Assembly: GCA_012515255.1 (NCBI GenBank)
Contig: JAAYYR010000065.1
Span: 1 to 5,737 of the forward strand
Origin: Clostridia bacterium
Lineage (GTDB): Bacteria > Bacillota > Dehalobacteriia > UBA4068
Reading direction: 5' to 3'
Length of the DNA: 5,737 nt
Part shown: one piece after another, positions 1 through 5,254 of the stretch
Layout: each line of letters opens with the position of its first letter
Numbering within the stretch: the stretch's first letter is position 1
Translations under genes and position numbers: made by a program
The notes under the pieces: generated by a model
Told to the model about the DNA's origin: nothing
Databases searched by the model: none
Seen by the model: only the letters and a program-made list of their open reading frames with translations

Positions 1-40
1 AGACCAAAGCGCGAATAAAAGATGAAAGGGAAACAAAAGG
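1..40 (+). other. Possible 3' tail of an upstream gene plus tsaD leader
   Basis: All three forward frames close here: one at 16-18, one at 23-25, and one at 45-47, inside the start of tsaD. Any of them could be the end of an upstream gene, and nothing in these few codons identifies it. In many bacteria tsaD follows rimI or tsaB, so such a neighbour is plausible but not shown. The purine-rich runs at 25-30 and 35-40 serve as ribosome sites for tsaD. Confidence 0.3.
35..40 (+). promoter_or_regulatory. Ribosome binding site that bears on the tsaD start
   Basis: AAAAGG ends directly against the ATG at 41 and lies 6 bases before a second in-frame ATG at 47. An alternative purine run, AAAGGG at 25-30, lies 10 bases before the ATG at 41. 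The spacing therefore favours 47 if the site at 35-40 is used, and 41 if the upstream run is used. Confidence 0.45.
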
Positions 41-1033
41 ATGGTAATGATCCTGGCCATAGAATCCAGTTGTGATGAAACAGCGGCGGCTATCGTCAGC
101 GATGGTTATGAGGTGCGCTCGAATATCATCGCCAGCCAAATCCCGGTGCATCGCGTCTATGGCGGCGTAGTGCCGGAGCTGGCCAGCCGCCATCATTTGC
201 AGGCCATCGTGCCTGTGGTGGCGGAGGCGCTGGAGCAAGCGGGCGTCGCTTTTGCCGATTTGGACGCGGTGGCGGTGGCTTATGGCCCGGGCCTGGTCGG
301 CTCCTTGCTGGTCGGCGTCTCTTATGCCAAGGCCCTGGCTTTGGCCCTGAGGCTGCCGCTGATCGCGGTACATCATTGGCAGGGCCATCTGCGCGCTATT
401 GCCATCGAGCATCAGCTGGCATATCCTTATCTGGCGCTTGTCGTCTCCGGCAGCCATAGCGGCTTGCTGCGGGTAGAGGAGACAGGCGGGCAATTGCTGG
501 GCTGCTCGCGCGATGACGCGGCAGGGGAGGCTTTCGACAAGATCGCCCGCGCTCTTGACCTGCCTTATCCCGGCGGCCCGGAGATCGAGCGGGCGGGGAA
601 GCACGGCGACCCCCGGGCCGTGGCTTTTCCCCGCTCCTGGCTGCCCGGCAGCGATGATTTCAGCTTCAGCGGTCTCAAAACCGCGGTGCTGGAGCATTTG
701 CGGCGGCGCGGCGGCGCGGAGCTAAAGCCCCAAGAGCTGGCTGATATCGCCGCCTCGGCAGAGGAGGCAATCTGCGATGTGCTGTCTGGCAAAGCGGTGG
801 CCGCGGCGCAGAGGGAGGGCCTGCCAATGATTGCCCTCGTGGGTGGCGTGGCTGCCAATGGCAGATTGCGGCGCTTATTGCGGCAGCGGGCTAAACAGGC
901 GGGCATCGGCGTGGTCTGGCCGGCGCCCGTTTATTGCACCGACAATGCGGCCATGATTGGCGCCGCAGCCCTGGATCAATACACACAAGGCGATTTTGCT
1001 GATTTATACCTGAACGCCGAGCCAAGAGTGTAA
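41..1033 (+). CDS. tsaD: tRNA N6-adenosine threonylcarbamoyltransferase TsaD
   Basis: TsaD transfers the threonylcarbamoyl group of threonylcarbamoyl-adenylate to adenosine 37 of ANN-decoding tRNAs in the cytoplasm, working with TsaB and TsaE in bacteria. The 330-residue product is full length for the family and has its ASKHA-fold landmarks. It opens with ILAIESSCDETAAA. The metal-binding histidines lie in HHWQGH (residues 111-116, H112 and H116), the core RDDAAGEAFDK is at 157-167, YPGGP at 176-180, FSFSGLKTA at 207-215, GGVAANG at 268-274 and TDNAAMIG at 300-307, with D301 as the third metal ligand. The usual SGGHT loop reads SGSHS here (136-140). The ATG at 47 gives a start nearly identical to typical TsaD proteins and is an equal candidate. 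The gene ends before an AT-rich gap with its own promoter, so it probably belongs to an upstream unit. Confidence 0.96.
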   Translation: MVMILAIESSCDETAAAIVSDGYEVRSNIIASQIPVHRVYGGVVPELASRHHLQAIVPVVAEALEQAGVAFADLDAVAVAYGPGLVGSLLVGVSYAKALALALRLPLIAVHHWQGHLRAIAIEHQLAYPYLALVVSGSHSGLLRVEETGGQLLGCSRDDAAGEAFDKIARALDLPYPGGPEIERAGKHGDPRAVAFPRSWLPGSDDFSFSGLKTAVLEHLRRRGGAELKPQELADIAASAEEAICDVLSGKAVAAAQREGLPMIALVGGVAANGRLRRLLRQRAKQAGIGVVWPAPVYCTDNAAMIGAAALDQYTQGDFADLYLNAEPRV

Positions 1034-1050
1034 AAAAATGCCATAAACTC

Positions 1051-1079
1051 TAGTAATAATTATTATGTTATGTTATAAT
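1051..1079 (+). promoter_or_regulatory. Extended -10 promoter for the amidohydrolase-thiN operon
   Basis: A perfect TATAAT at 1074-1079 is preceded by TG at 1071-1072 with one base between, which is an extended -10 element. A -35 hexamer at 17-base spacing (TAGTAA, 1051-1056) matches TTGACA at only three positions, as is common for extended -10 promoters. The region is far more AT-rich than the coding DNA on either side, and it points toward the gene at 1268. Transcription would start near 1085-1088, inside the palindrome at 1081-1092. Confidence 0.7.
1054..1065. repeat. AT-only 12-base palindrome over the -35 region
   Basis: TAATAATTATTA reads the same on both strands. It overlaps the weak -35 region, and its centre is 27 bases from the centre of the GC-centred palindrome at 1081-1092. 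It could be a second regulator half-site or simply an AT-rich upstream element. AT-only palindromes arise easily by chance in such a stretch. Confidence 0.3.
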
Positions 1080-1080
1080 A

Positions 1081-1092
1081 GTTAGCGCTAAC
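1081..1092. promoter_or_regulatory. Operator-like palindrome, LacI-family style
   Basis: GTTAGCGCTAAC is a perfect 12-base inverted repeat that begins one base after the -10 hexamer and covers the expected transcription start. A regulator bound here would block initiation, so repression is the natural reading. The central GCGC with flanking TTA/TAA resembles operators of LacI-family repressors. No regulator gene is present in the window, so the identity of the binding protein is inference. Confidence 0.6.
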
Positions 1093-1152
1093 CTAGGACT
1101 TACGAGTACAGGGGTTATGGAAATCCTCTTTTCCTCTCGCAAGCCGTCTAGG
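1092..1152 (+). ncRNA. Structured 5' leader, possible cis-acting RNA element
   Basis: CCTAGGAC (1092-1099) can pair with GTCTAGG (1146-1152) through 7 base pairs with one bulged G, closing a roughly 60-base domain. Inside it, AGGGGTT (1110-1116) can pair with AATCCTCT (1122-1129), and CGAG (1103-1106) with CTCG (1136-1139). A second CCTC at 1133-1136 offers alternative pairing to the purine run at 1150-1157. I recognise no known riboswitch class, and a chance fold cannot be excluded. Confidence 0.3.
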
Positions 1153-1161
1153 AGGGGTTAT
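1110..1161 (+). repeat. 9-base direct repeat in the leader
   Basis: AGGGGTTAT occurs at 1110-1118 and again at 1153-1161. Between the copies are two pyrimidine runs, TCCTCT at 1124-1129 and at 1132-1137, either of which can pair with either purine copy. CTAGGA is likewise repeated, at 1093-1098 and 1148-1153. The arrangement would allow mutually exclusive RNA structures. Confidence 0.5.
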
Positions 1162-1164
1162 TAA
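1117..1164 (+). CDS. Possible 15-residue leader peptide (speculative)
   Basis: A short frame begins at ATG 1117 and reads MEILFSSRKPSRRGY before TAA at 1162-1164. It carries two adjacent AGG arginine codons at 1150-1155, and its stop overlaps the left base of the 11-bp hairpin at 1163-1200. The only purine run close to the start, AGGGG at 1110-1114, lies 2 bases from the ATG, which is too near for efficient initiation. The geometry resembles an attenuator leader, but no U-rich terminator follows. It may well be a chance frame. Confidence 0.2.
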   Translation: MEILFSSRKPSRRGY

Positions 1165-1200
1165 TATTCCGGGGATTTTCGCCTATTTGCCCGGGATATT
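1163..1200 (+). promoter_or_regulatory. 11-bp leader hairpin without U tract
   Basis: AATATTCCGGG (1163-1173) pairs with CCCGGGATATT (1190-1200) over 11 positions with one G-U pair, leaving a 16-base loop. The sequence after the stem is TATCCGCG rather than a run of T, so this is not a standard intrinsic terminator. An alternative short hairpin, GGAT (1194-1197) with ATCC (1202-1205), would compete with its right arm. It lies about 50 bases upstream of the ribosome site at 1251 and may affect transcript stability or translation. Confidence 0.5.
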
Positions 1201-1250
1201 TATCCGCGCCACTCATTACGACATAGCTGTGTATTTGCCAAAATAAATCC

Positions 1251-1259
1251 AGGTGGGGG
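1251..1259 (+). promoter_or_regulatory. Ribosome binding site fixing the amidohydrolase start at 1268
   Basis: AGGTGGGGG lies 8 bases upstream of ATG 1268. An in-frame GTG at 1253 falls inside this purine run and would have no ribosome site of its own, so the longer 467-residue reading is rejected in favour of 1268. Confidence 0.8.
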
Positions 1260-1267
1260 CGATTGTC

Positions 1268-2656
1268 ATGACTTATCAGCTTATTATTAAAAATGCTAAT
1301 TATTATGCCCATCATGCCTTTTTCAGCGGCGATATTATTGTGGAAAATGGCAAGATAGCCATGATCACGCAAGACAGCAGCGGCTGGGAAGCCGAGAGGG
1401 TAATCGACGCCCGGGGTTTGACTGTGCTGCCCGGTATTATTGACTCGCATGTCCATTTTCGTGAACCGGGGCGGCCGGACCGCGAGGATTTTTATACCGG
1501 TTCCTGCGCCGCGGCAGCAGGCGGCGTCACCACTTTTTGCGAGATGCCCCTGGCCTGTCCGCCGCCGAATAATCCGGCCAATCTGCAACAGCGCATCGCC
1601 CTTGGCGAAGAAAAATCGCTCGTGGATTTTGCCATGTTTGGCGCGGCCGGCTATGAGAATACCGATCAGTTTTCCGCTTTGCTTGATCTGGGCGCAGTGG
1701 CGTTCAAGACTTTTCTCCATCCGGCTCCCGCAGGCCGGGAAGCGGAATTCGACGGCTTGACCGTTGGCGACGACGGTCAGCTTTTCCTCATGCTGGAGCA
1801 GGGGGCCAAAAGCGGCGGCCGCTTTTTTTTCCATTGTGAAAACGCCTCGCTGATTGCCGCTTTAGAACAAAAGCTGCATGCGCAGGGCCAGGAGGGCAAT
1901 GATTTCCATTATCTATCCCGCCCCTCCATAGCCGAGGTGGAAAGCGTGGAGAAAATATTGCGCTTCGCCCGCGCGACCGGCTGCCCGGTGGGCATTGTGC
2001 ATATCACGGTGCCGGAAGCCTGCGAGCTGGTAAAACAGGCGCAGGCGGAGGGCGTGGACGTGATTGCCGAGACTTGCTTCCATTATTTGGTATATAATCA
2101 CCGCCATATCGACGCCTACGGCCCTTATGCCAAATGCAATCCGCCGCTGCGCAGCGAAGCCGAGATGGAGCGTCTTTGGGATTATGTCAAAGACGGCACT
2201 ATCATGATGATCGGCTCGGATCACGCGCCCTTTATCCCTGAGGAAAAAAGTATTGGCCTTGACGGCGGCATCTGGAAGGCTTATTCCGGTATGCCGGCGA
2301 TCGAGGTTTTGCTGCCGATTTTATTGGACCAGGCGCATCGCGGCCGGCTGACGCTGGAGCAGCTTGTGCCGCTGCTTACGGAAAATACCGCCCGCGCCCA
2401 TGGTCTGTTCCCACGCAAAGGCCTGATTCAGGTCGGCGCTGACGCCGACTTTGCCATTGTCGATCTGCAGCGCTCATATACATTGCGCATCGCTGATATG
2501 TACTCGAAGGCCAAGGCGATCAATAAGCTGTTTGACGGAACGAAAGTACAGGGTAAACCGGTCTATACTATCGTGCGCGGCCGGGTATTGATGCAAGACG
2601 GGCAGGTTGACCTGGCTGCCCGCGGCTATGGCCGTTATGTGCCGGCCATCAGGTAG
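1268..2656 (+). CDS. Allantoinase/dihydroorotase-family cyclic amidohydrolase
   Basis: The 462-residue product is a complete metal-dependent cyclic amidohydrolase, a family that hydrolyses ring amides such as allantoin, dihydroorotate, dihydropyrimidines or hydantoins in the cytoplasm. The binuclear metal site is complete: HVH at 61-63 followed by FREPGRP, the lysine that becomes carboxylated at K147 (GAVAFKTF), H189 in HCEN, H245 in VHITVPE and D318 in GSDHAP. AKCNPPLR (288-295), the EPGR loop and the overall length resemble allantoinase (AllB) more than biosynthetic dihydroorotase. No pyr genes adjoin it, which argues against a pyrimidine-synthesis role. A small N-terminal beta domain (about 1-55) and its C-terminal partner (about 385-455) flank the TIM barrel. 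It leads the operon, behind a promoter with an operator-like palindrome, so it is probably substrate- or nutrient-regulated. Substrate cannot be fixed from sequence; allantoin, a hydantoin or dihydroorotate remain possible. Confidence 0.88.
   Translation: MTYQLIIKNANYYAHHAFFSGDIIVENGKIAMITQDSSGWEAERVIDARGLTVLPGIIDSHVHFREPGRPDREDFYTGSCAAAAGGVTTFCEMPLACPPPNNPANLQQRIALGEEKSLVDFAMFGAAGYENTDQFSALLDLGAVAFKTFLHPAPAGREAEFDGLTVGDDGQLFLMLEQGAKSGGRFFFHCENASLIAALEQKLHAQGQEGNDFHYLSRPSIAEVESVEKILRFARATGCPVGIVHITVPEACELVKQAQAEGVDVIAETCFHYLVYNHRHIDAYGPYAKCNPPLRSEAEMERLWDYVKDGTIMMIGSDHAPFIPEEKSIGLDGGIWKAYSGMPAIEVLLPILLDQAHRGRLTLEQLVPLLTENTARAHGLFPRKGLIQVGADADFAIVDLQRSYTLRIADMYSKAKAINKLFDGTKVQGKPVYTIVRGRVLMQDGQVDLAARGYGRYVPAIR
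1808..1830 (+). terminator. Terminator-like hairpin and T8 inside the amidohydrolase gene
   Basis: AAAAGCG (1808-1814) pairs perfectly with CGCTTTT (1820-1826) around a 5-base loop, and the T run continues to 1830, giving eight consecutive T. This is the shape of an intrinsic terminator, although it lies within codons for a GGRFFF stretch just before the catalytic HCEN motif. Four of the eight T are needed for the stem, leaving a short free tract. It is probably codon constraint rather than a working terminator. Confidence 0.25.
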
Positions 2657-2657
2657 C

Positions 2658-3332
2658 ATGATGACGGAGACGCCGGTCGAAACCGCTGTGATCCTGGCGG
2701 GCGAAGCGCCGCAAGGTCTGGCCCAAGCCGTTTTACTCCGGCTGGCGGCTGAATGCCCGCGACCGTTTTTCCTTGCCGCGGACGGCGGCGCGCTGCATTT
2801 GGCAAAGCTCGGCCTGGCGCCTGATCTGATCATCGGCGATAATGACAGCGCCCCGCCGCAGCTTTTGCCGCAAGTGCCGCGGCAGGTTTATCCGCGGGCT
2901 AAGGATTTTAGCGACGGCGAGGCCGCCTATGACTTTGCCCTTTGCCGCGGTCAGGGCCGTATTGCCGTCTTTGCCGCCCTGGGCGGTCGCATGGACCATT
3001 GTTTGGCTAATCTATTTTTGCCATTGCGCCGGCCGGAACAAGCCGAGCGCTTCGTCCTTTATGGCGCTGACTGCCGGGCCATATACAGCCAAGGCAGAGC
3101 CTGTATCGAGGGGCAGCCGGGGGATCGGATCAGCGTACTGCCTTTAACGCCCCAATTACGCGGTTTGACCCTTGACGGACTGGTTTATCCGCTCAGCGAA
3201 TTCGATCTTATTGCCGGCAGCAGCCTGGCCATATGCAATGAGATGGCCGCATCCCGCTGCGAGATACGCCATTGTGAGGGGCTGGCAATTATTTTTCATT
3301 ATCCTCTTGGGGGGATTTTAAATAAACCATAA
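2658..3332 (+). CDS. thiN: Thiamine pyrophosphokinase
   Basis: ThiN converts thiamine and ATP to thiamine pyrophosphate and AMP, the last step of thiamine salvage, in the cytoplasm. The 224-residue product has the family's order of motifs: ADGG (41-44), the metal-binding loop GDNDS (60-64; usually GDFDS), KDFSD (82-86; usually KDxTD), GGRMDH (109-114) and the C-terminal thiamine-binding stretch GSSLAICNE (187-195). Length is normal. The start at ATG 2658 lies one base after the stop of the upstream gene, with ATG 2661 immediately following. The only ribosome site is AGG at 2651-2653, so translation is probably coupled to the amidohydrolase. An upstream in-frame ATG at 2607 would add 17 residues without family similarity and is not used. 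No TPP riboswitch is visible. F-to-N and T-to-S changes in the metal motifs are conservative enough for activity. Confidence 0.92.
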   Translation: MMTETPVETAVILAGEAPQGLAQAVLLRLAAECPRPFFLAADGGALHLAKLGLAPDLIIGDNDSAPPQLLPQVPRQVYPRAKDFSDGEAAYDFALCRGQGRIAVFAALGGRMDHCLANLFLPLRRPEQAERFVLYGADCRAIYSQGRACIEGQPGDRISVLPLTPQLRGLTLDGLVYPLSEFDLIAGSSLAICNEMAASRCEIRHCEGLAIIFHYPLGGILNKP

Positions 3333-3336
3333 GGAG
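3331..3336 (+). promoter_or_regulatory. Ribosome binding site of the unknown protein
   Basis: AAGGAG overlaps the last two bases of the thiN stop codon and stands 6 bases before ATG 3343. It is the best-matching ribosome site within the 1268-5179 operon, which suggests the small protein is really translated. Confidence 0.75.
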
Positions 3337-3342
3337 CAGGCG

Positions 3343-3762
3343 ATGAGGTTAGAAAGCGCATTAAATGAAAATAAGCTGTGGGGGCTTTGTTTCCCCCATT
3401 TGTACGAGCAATCGATCCGCGAAGGTTCATATATCATACACTGCGAGGAAACACTGCTTAAAGCCATAACGGAAAACGGCGGCGGTAAAACCATGTTGGA
3501 GCGTGCTTTTTCCCGCTTGGATATGTCCATGGCCTGCTTATGGCCGCAAGTCAGCTATTTGTTCAGCACGGATCTGTTTCAGCATCGGCTGGCGGCCGCC
3601 ACCGACTTATTGCGGGCCGCCCAATTCGGCGACAGCGAGCAAGAGCTGTTAGTGGCTCTGGGCGCGGAAATAGCCGCGGCTCTCGATGCGCTGGAATATT
3701 TGCTGGCAGGCGAACAAGCGGAGAGTTCCCTGCGGGCCGCCGAAGACCCGGCAAATGTCTAG
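3343..3762 (+). CDS. Unrecognised 139-residue, mostly helical protein
   Basis: I do not recognise this family. The product is 139 residues with no signal peptide and no convincing membrane segment, so it is probably cytoplasmic. The N-terminal third (about 1-50) is mixed, with FPHLYEQS around 17-24 and a GGG at 46-48. From about residue 51 to 130 it looks continuously helical and rich in alanine, leucine and glutamate. There are three cysteines (16, 34, 65) with no metal-site spacing. The gene is 10 bases behind thiN with a strong ribosome site, and its last 8 bases overlap the start of the radical SAM gene. Such coupling suggests the two products are made in similar amounts and may act together, for example as an accessory or regulatory partner. 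The composition matches its neighbours, apart from an A-rich first 30 bases that probably favour initiation. That it is a real gene is well supported; its function is not. Confidence 0.8.
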   Translation: MRLESALNENKLWGLCFPHLYEQSIREGSYIIHCEETLLKAITENGGGKTMLERAFSRLDMSMACLWPQVSYLFSTDLFQHRLAAATDLLRAAQFGDSEQELLVALGAEIAAALDALEYLLAGEQAESSLRAAEDPANV

Positions 3763-5179
3763 ACCGCGAGTCCTGCTGGTCGGCGTCAATGCCCGTAGCA
3801 TTCAGGCTAATCCGGCGCTGTACAGCCTGCGGCGGGCGGCCGCGCGGCAAGGCATGGGCGATATGCTGCGTATATATGAATACGCCCTGCATACGCCGCA
3901 TCAACAGATCCTGGCGGAGCTATATGAAGCTCAGCCGGATATTATCGCTTTTTCCCTTTATGTATGGAATGCGCGCATGATTATCTCGCTGATCGGCGAT
4001 CTGCGCAGGGTGATGCCGCGGCTGAAAATCATCGCCGGCGGGCCGGAAGCCACTGCCCGCGGCAGCCATTATCTGCGCCATTTGCCGGCGGACGCCATCT
4101 GTATCGGCGAGGGCGAGGAGAGCTTTTGCGCTTGGCTTTGCGCCTTGGCTGAGCGGGGGCTTTCCGCTGCCGGCGATCAGCCCTTGCCTGTGACGCCCGG
4201 CTTTTTGGTCGCCGGAGCCGAGGAATCTTACTGCCCCGCGCCACTGCCGGATATGGCGGCCCTGTCTTTCCCCTATGACGAGGAAACAGCGGCATATTTA
4301 CGCGGTCAGGCCAAGCTCGTCTATTATGAAGCGAGCCGCGGCTGCCCCCATCACTGCAGTTTTTGCGCCTCGGCTAGACAAAAATTGCGCGAGCGCCCCC
4401 TGGAGCTGGTTTTTCCCGAATTGGCACGGCTGGCTGAAATCGGCGGCCAGATCAAATTTATCGACCGCACTTTCAATGCCGACCCGGGGCGGGCCATTGT
4501 TATCACCCGGGAAATTTTACGCCTGCACCGGCAGGGCTTGAGCTGGCATTTCGAGGTCTCACCCTTTGATTTGCCCGAGGAATTGCTGGCGCTATGGTGC
4601 GACGCGCCAAAGGGTTATTTTCACCTGGAGATCGGCGTTCAGACCTTGACCCCGGCGGCGCTGCGGGCCGTGGGAAGGCGAGGAGAGTGGTCGGCGGCGG
4701 AGCCTCAGGTGCGGCGGCTGATCAACAGCCGGGGCAGCCATGTACATCTTGATTTGATTGCCGGGCTGCCGGGGGATACCCGGCGCGGCTTTGAACAGTC
4801 ATTTCACCGCCTGCATCAGCTAAACGCCGATTATTTACAGTTTGGCTTTTTGAAAGTACTGCCCGGTTCGCCGCTGGCGGGCCAGGCGGCAGAGCTGGGA
4901 TTGATCTTTAGCGGTGAGCCGCCTTATCAGGTGCTGGCCACGCCGGATATGAGCCCGGCCGATCTTTTTGCGCTGCACCGGGCGGAAAGAGCATTTAACG
5001 CGCTGTATAATAAAACCCGGGATTTCCGCGATAGCCTGCTTGATTTGGCGGAGCAAAGCGGCAATGCCTTGCGCATTTATGATCGCGCCGCCGATTTGAT
5101 GCAATGGCGCGGGCTCAACCGGGGCGAGGCAGCGGCTTTAGTGCAGCGTTTAGCAAATGAGAACAGCGGCCGCGAATGA
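3755..5179 (+). CDS. B12-binding-type radical SAM protein, DUF4080-like
   Basis: The 474-residue protein has an N-terminal cobalamin-binding-like Rossmann domain (about 4-135), with RVLLVGVNARSIQANPALYSL near the start and IIAGGPEAT at 92-100. A radical SAM barrel follows, with the CxxxCxxC iron-sulfur ligands C197, C201 and C204 in RGCPHHCSFC, then EIGVQT (292-297), IAGLPGDT (335-342) and FLKVLPGSPL (365-374). The opening and the YVWN segment (69-72) match a Firmicutes group I recall as carrying a C-terminal DUF4080 domain. That tail seems short here, about 80-90 residues after the barrel. The classical cobalamin motif DxHxxG is absent, so cobalamin binding is uncertain. The reaction is unknown; relatives perform methylations or other carbon-radical chemistry. 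The ATG at 3755 overlaps the stop of the preceding gene (AATGTCTAG) and starts right at the domain. An upstream in-frame ATG at 3686 would add 23 unrelated residues. Translational coupling is likely, because no clear ribosome site is present. Confidence 0.87.
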   Translation: MSRPRVLLVGVNARSIQANPALYSLRRAAARQGMGDMLRIYEYALHTPHQQILAELYEAQPDIIAFSLYVWNARMIISLIGDLRRVMPRLKIIAGGPEATARGSHYLRHLPADAICIGEGEESFCAWLCALAERGLSAAGDQPLPVTPGFLVAGAEESYCPAPLPDMAALSFPYDEETAAYLRGQAKLVYYEASRGCPHHCSFCASARQKLRERPLELVFPELARLAEIGGQIKFIDRTFNADPGRAIVITREILRLHRQGLSWHFEVSPFDLPEELLALWCDAPKGYFHLEIGVQTLTPAALRAVGRRGEWSAAEPQVRRLINSRGSHVHLDLIAGLPGDTRRGFEQSFHRLHQLNADYLQFGFLKVLPGSPLAGQAAELGLIFSGEPPYQVLATPDMSPADLFALHRAERAFNALYNKTRDFRDSLLDLAEQSGNALRIYDRAADLMQWRGLNRGEAAALVQRLANENSGRE

Positions 5180-5191
5180 TGGCGGCTGTTC
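5161..5191 (+). terminator. Weak hairpin at the end of the radical SAM gene
   Basis: GAACAGC (5161-5167) pairs with GCTGTTC (5185-5191), and CGC (5171-5173) with GCG (5182-5184), with a 3-base bulge and an 8-base loop spanning the stop codon. No T tract follows, so Rho-independent termination here is doubtful. Confidence 0.2.
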
Positions 5192-5204
5192 GACCAGTGG
5201 CGGT

Positions 5205-5233
5205 TTGACCGTCCAATTATCGGGGATTATGGC
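5205..5233 (+). promoter_or_regulatory. Weak promoter candidate for the XdhC-family gene
   Basis: TTGACC at 5205-5210 matches the -35 consensus at five of six positions. At 17-base spacing it is followed by TATGGC (5228-5233), which matches TATAAT only in its first three bases. The -35 lies inside a small inverted repeat, CGGT-TTG-ACCG (5201-5211). It could give the XdhC-family gene some independence from the upstream operon. Confidence 0.3.
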
Positions 5234-5238
5234 CCGAT
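5219..5238 (+). promoter_or_regulatory. Short inverted repeat upstream of the XdhC ribosome site
   Basis: ATCGGG (5219-5224) and CCCGAT (5233-5238) form a perfect 6-bp stem with an 8-base loop ending one base before the AAAGGAG ribosome site. It overlaps the candidate -10, so it could be an operator or a small RNA hairpin. It does not mask the ribosome site itself. Confidence 0.35.
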
Positions 5239-5239
5239 C

Positions 5240-5246
5240 AAAGGAG
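5240..5246 (+). promoter_or_regulatory. Ribosome binding site of the XdhC-family gene
   Basis: AAAGGAG, 8 bases upstream of ATG 5255, is one of the strongest ribosome sites in the window and settles the start of the partial gene. Confidence 0.85.
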
Positions 5247-5254
5247 ACCCAAAA

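Noticed and set aside
565..906. A 113-codon minus-strand frame opposite tsaD
   Set aside because: It is a shadow of tsaD, whose motifs run intact through the whole interval.
1025..1051. AGAGT/ACTCT inverted repeat after tsaD as a terminator
   Set aside because: The 5-bp stem is AT-rich, has a 17-base loop and lacks a clear T tract.
1092..1161. Known riboswitch or PyrR/T-box element in the leader
   Set aside because: I could not match the conserved cores of T-box, TPP, purine, glycine, guanidine or PyrR elements, so no named family is assigned.
1148..1834. A 228-codon open frame on the minus strand
   Set aside because: It lies almost wholly opposite the well-supported amidohydrolase gene, has no recognisable domain and simply mirrors the codon pattern of the + strand gene.
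3540..3980. A 146-codon + strand frame across the junction of the unknown protein and the radical SAM gene
   Set aside because: It is out of frame with both, rich in arginine and serine as expected of a shifted GC-rich gene, and has no ribosome site.
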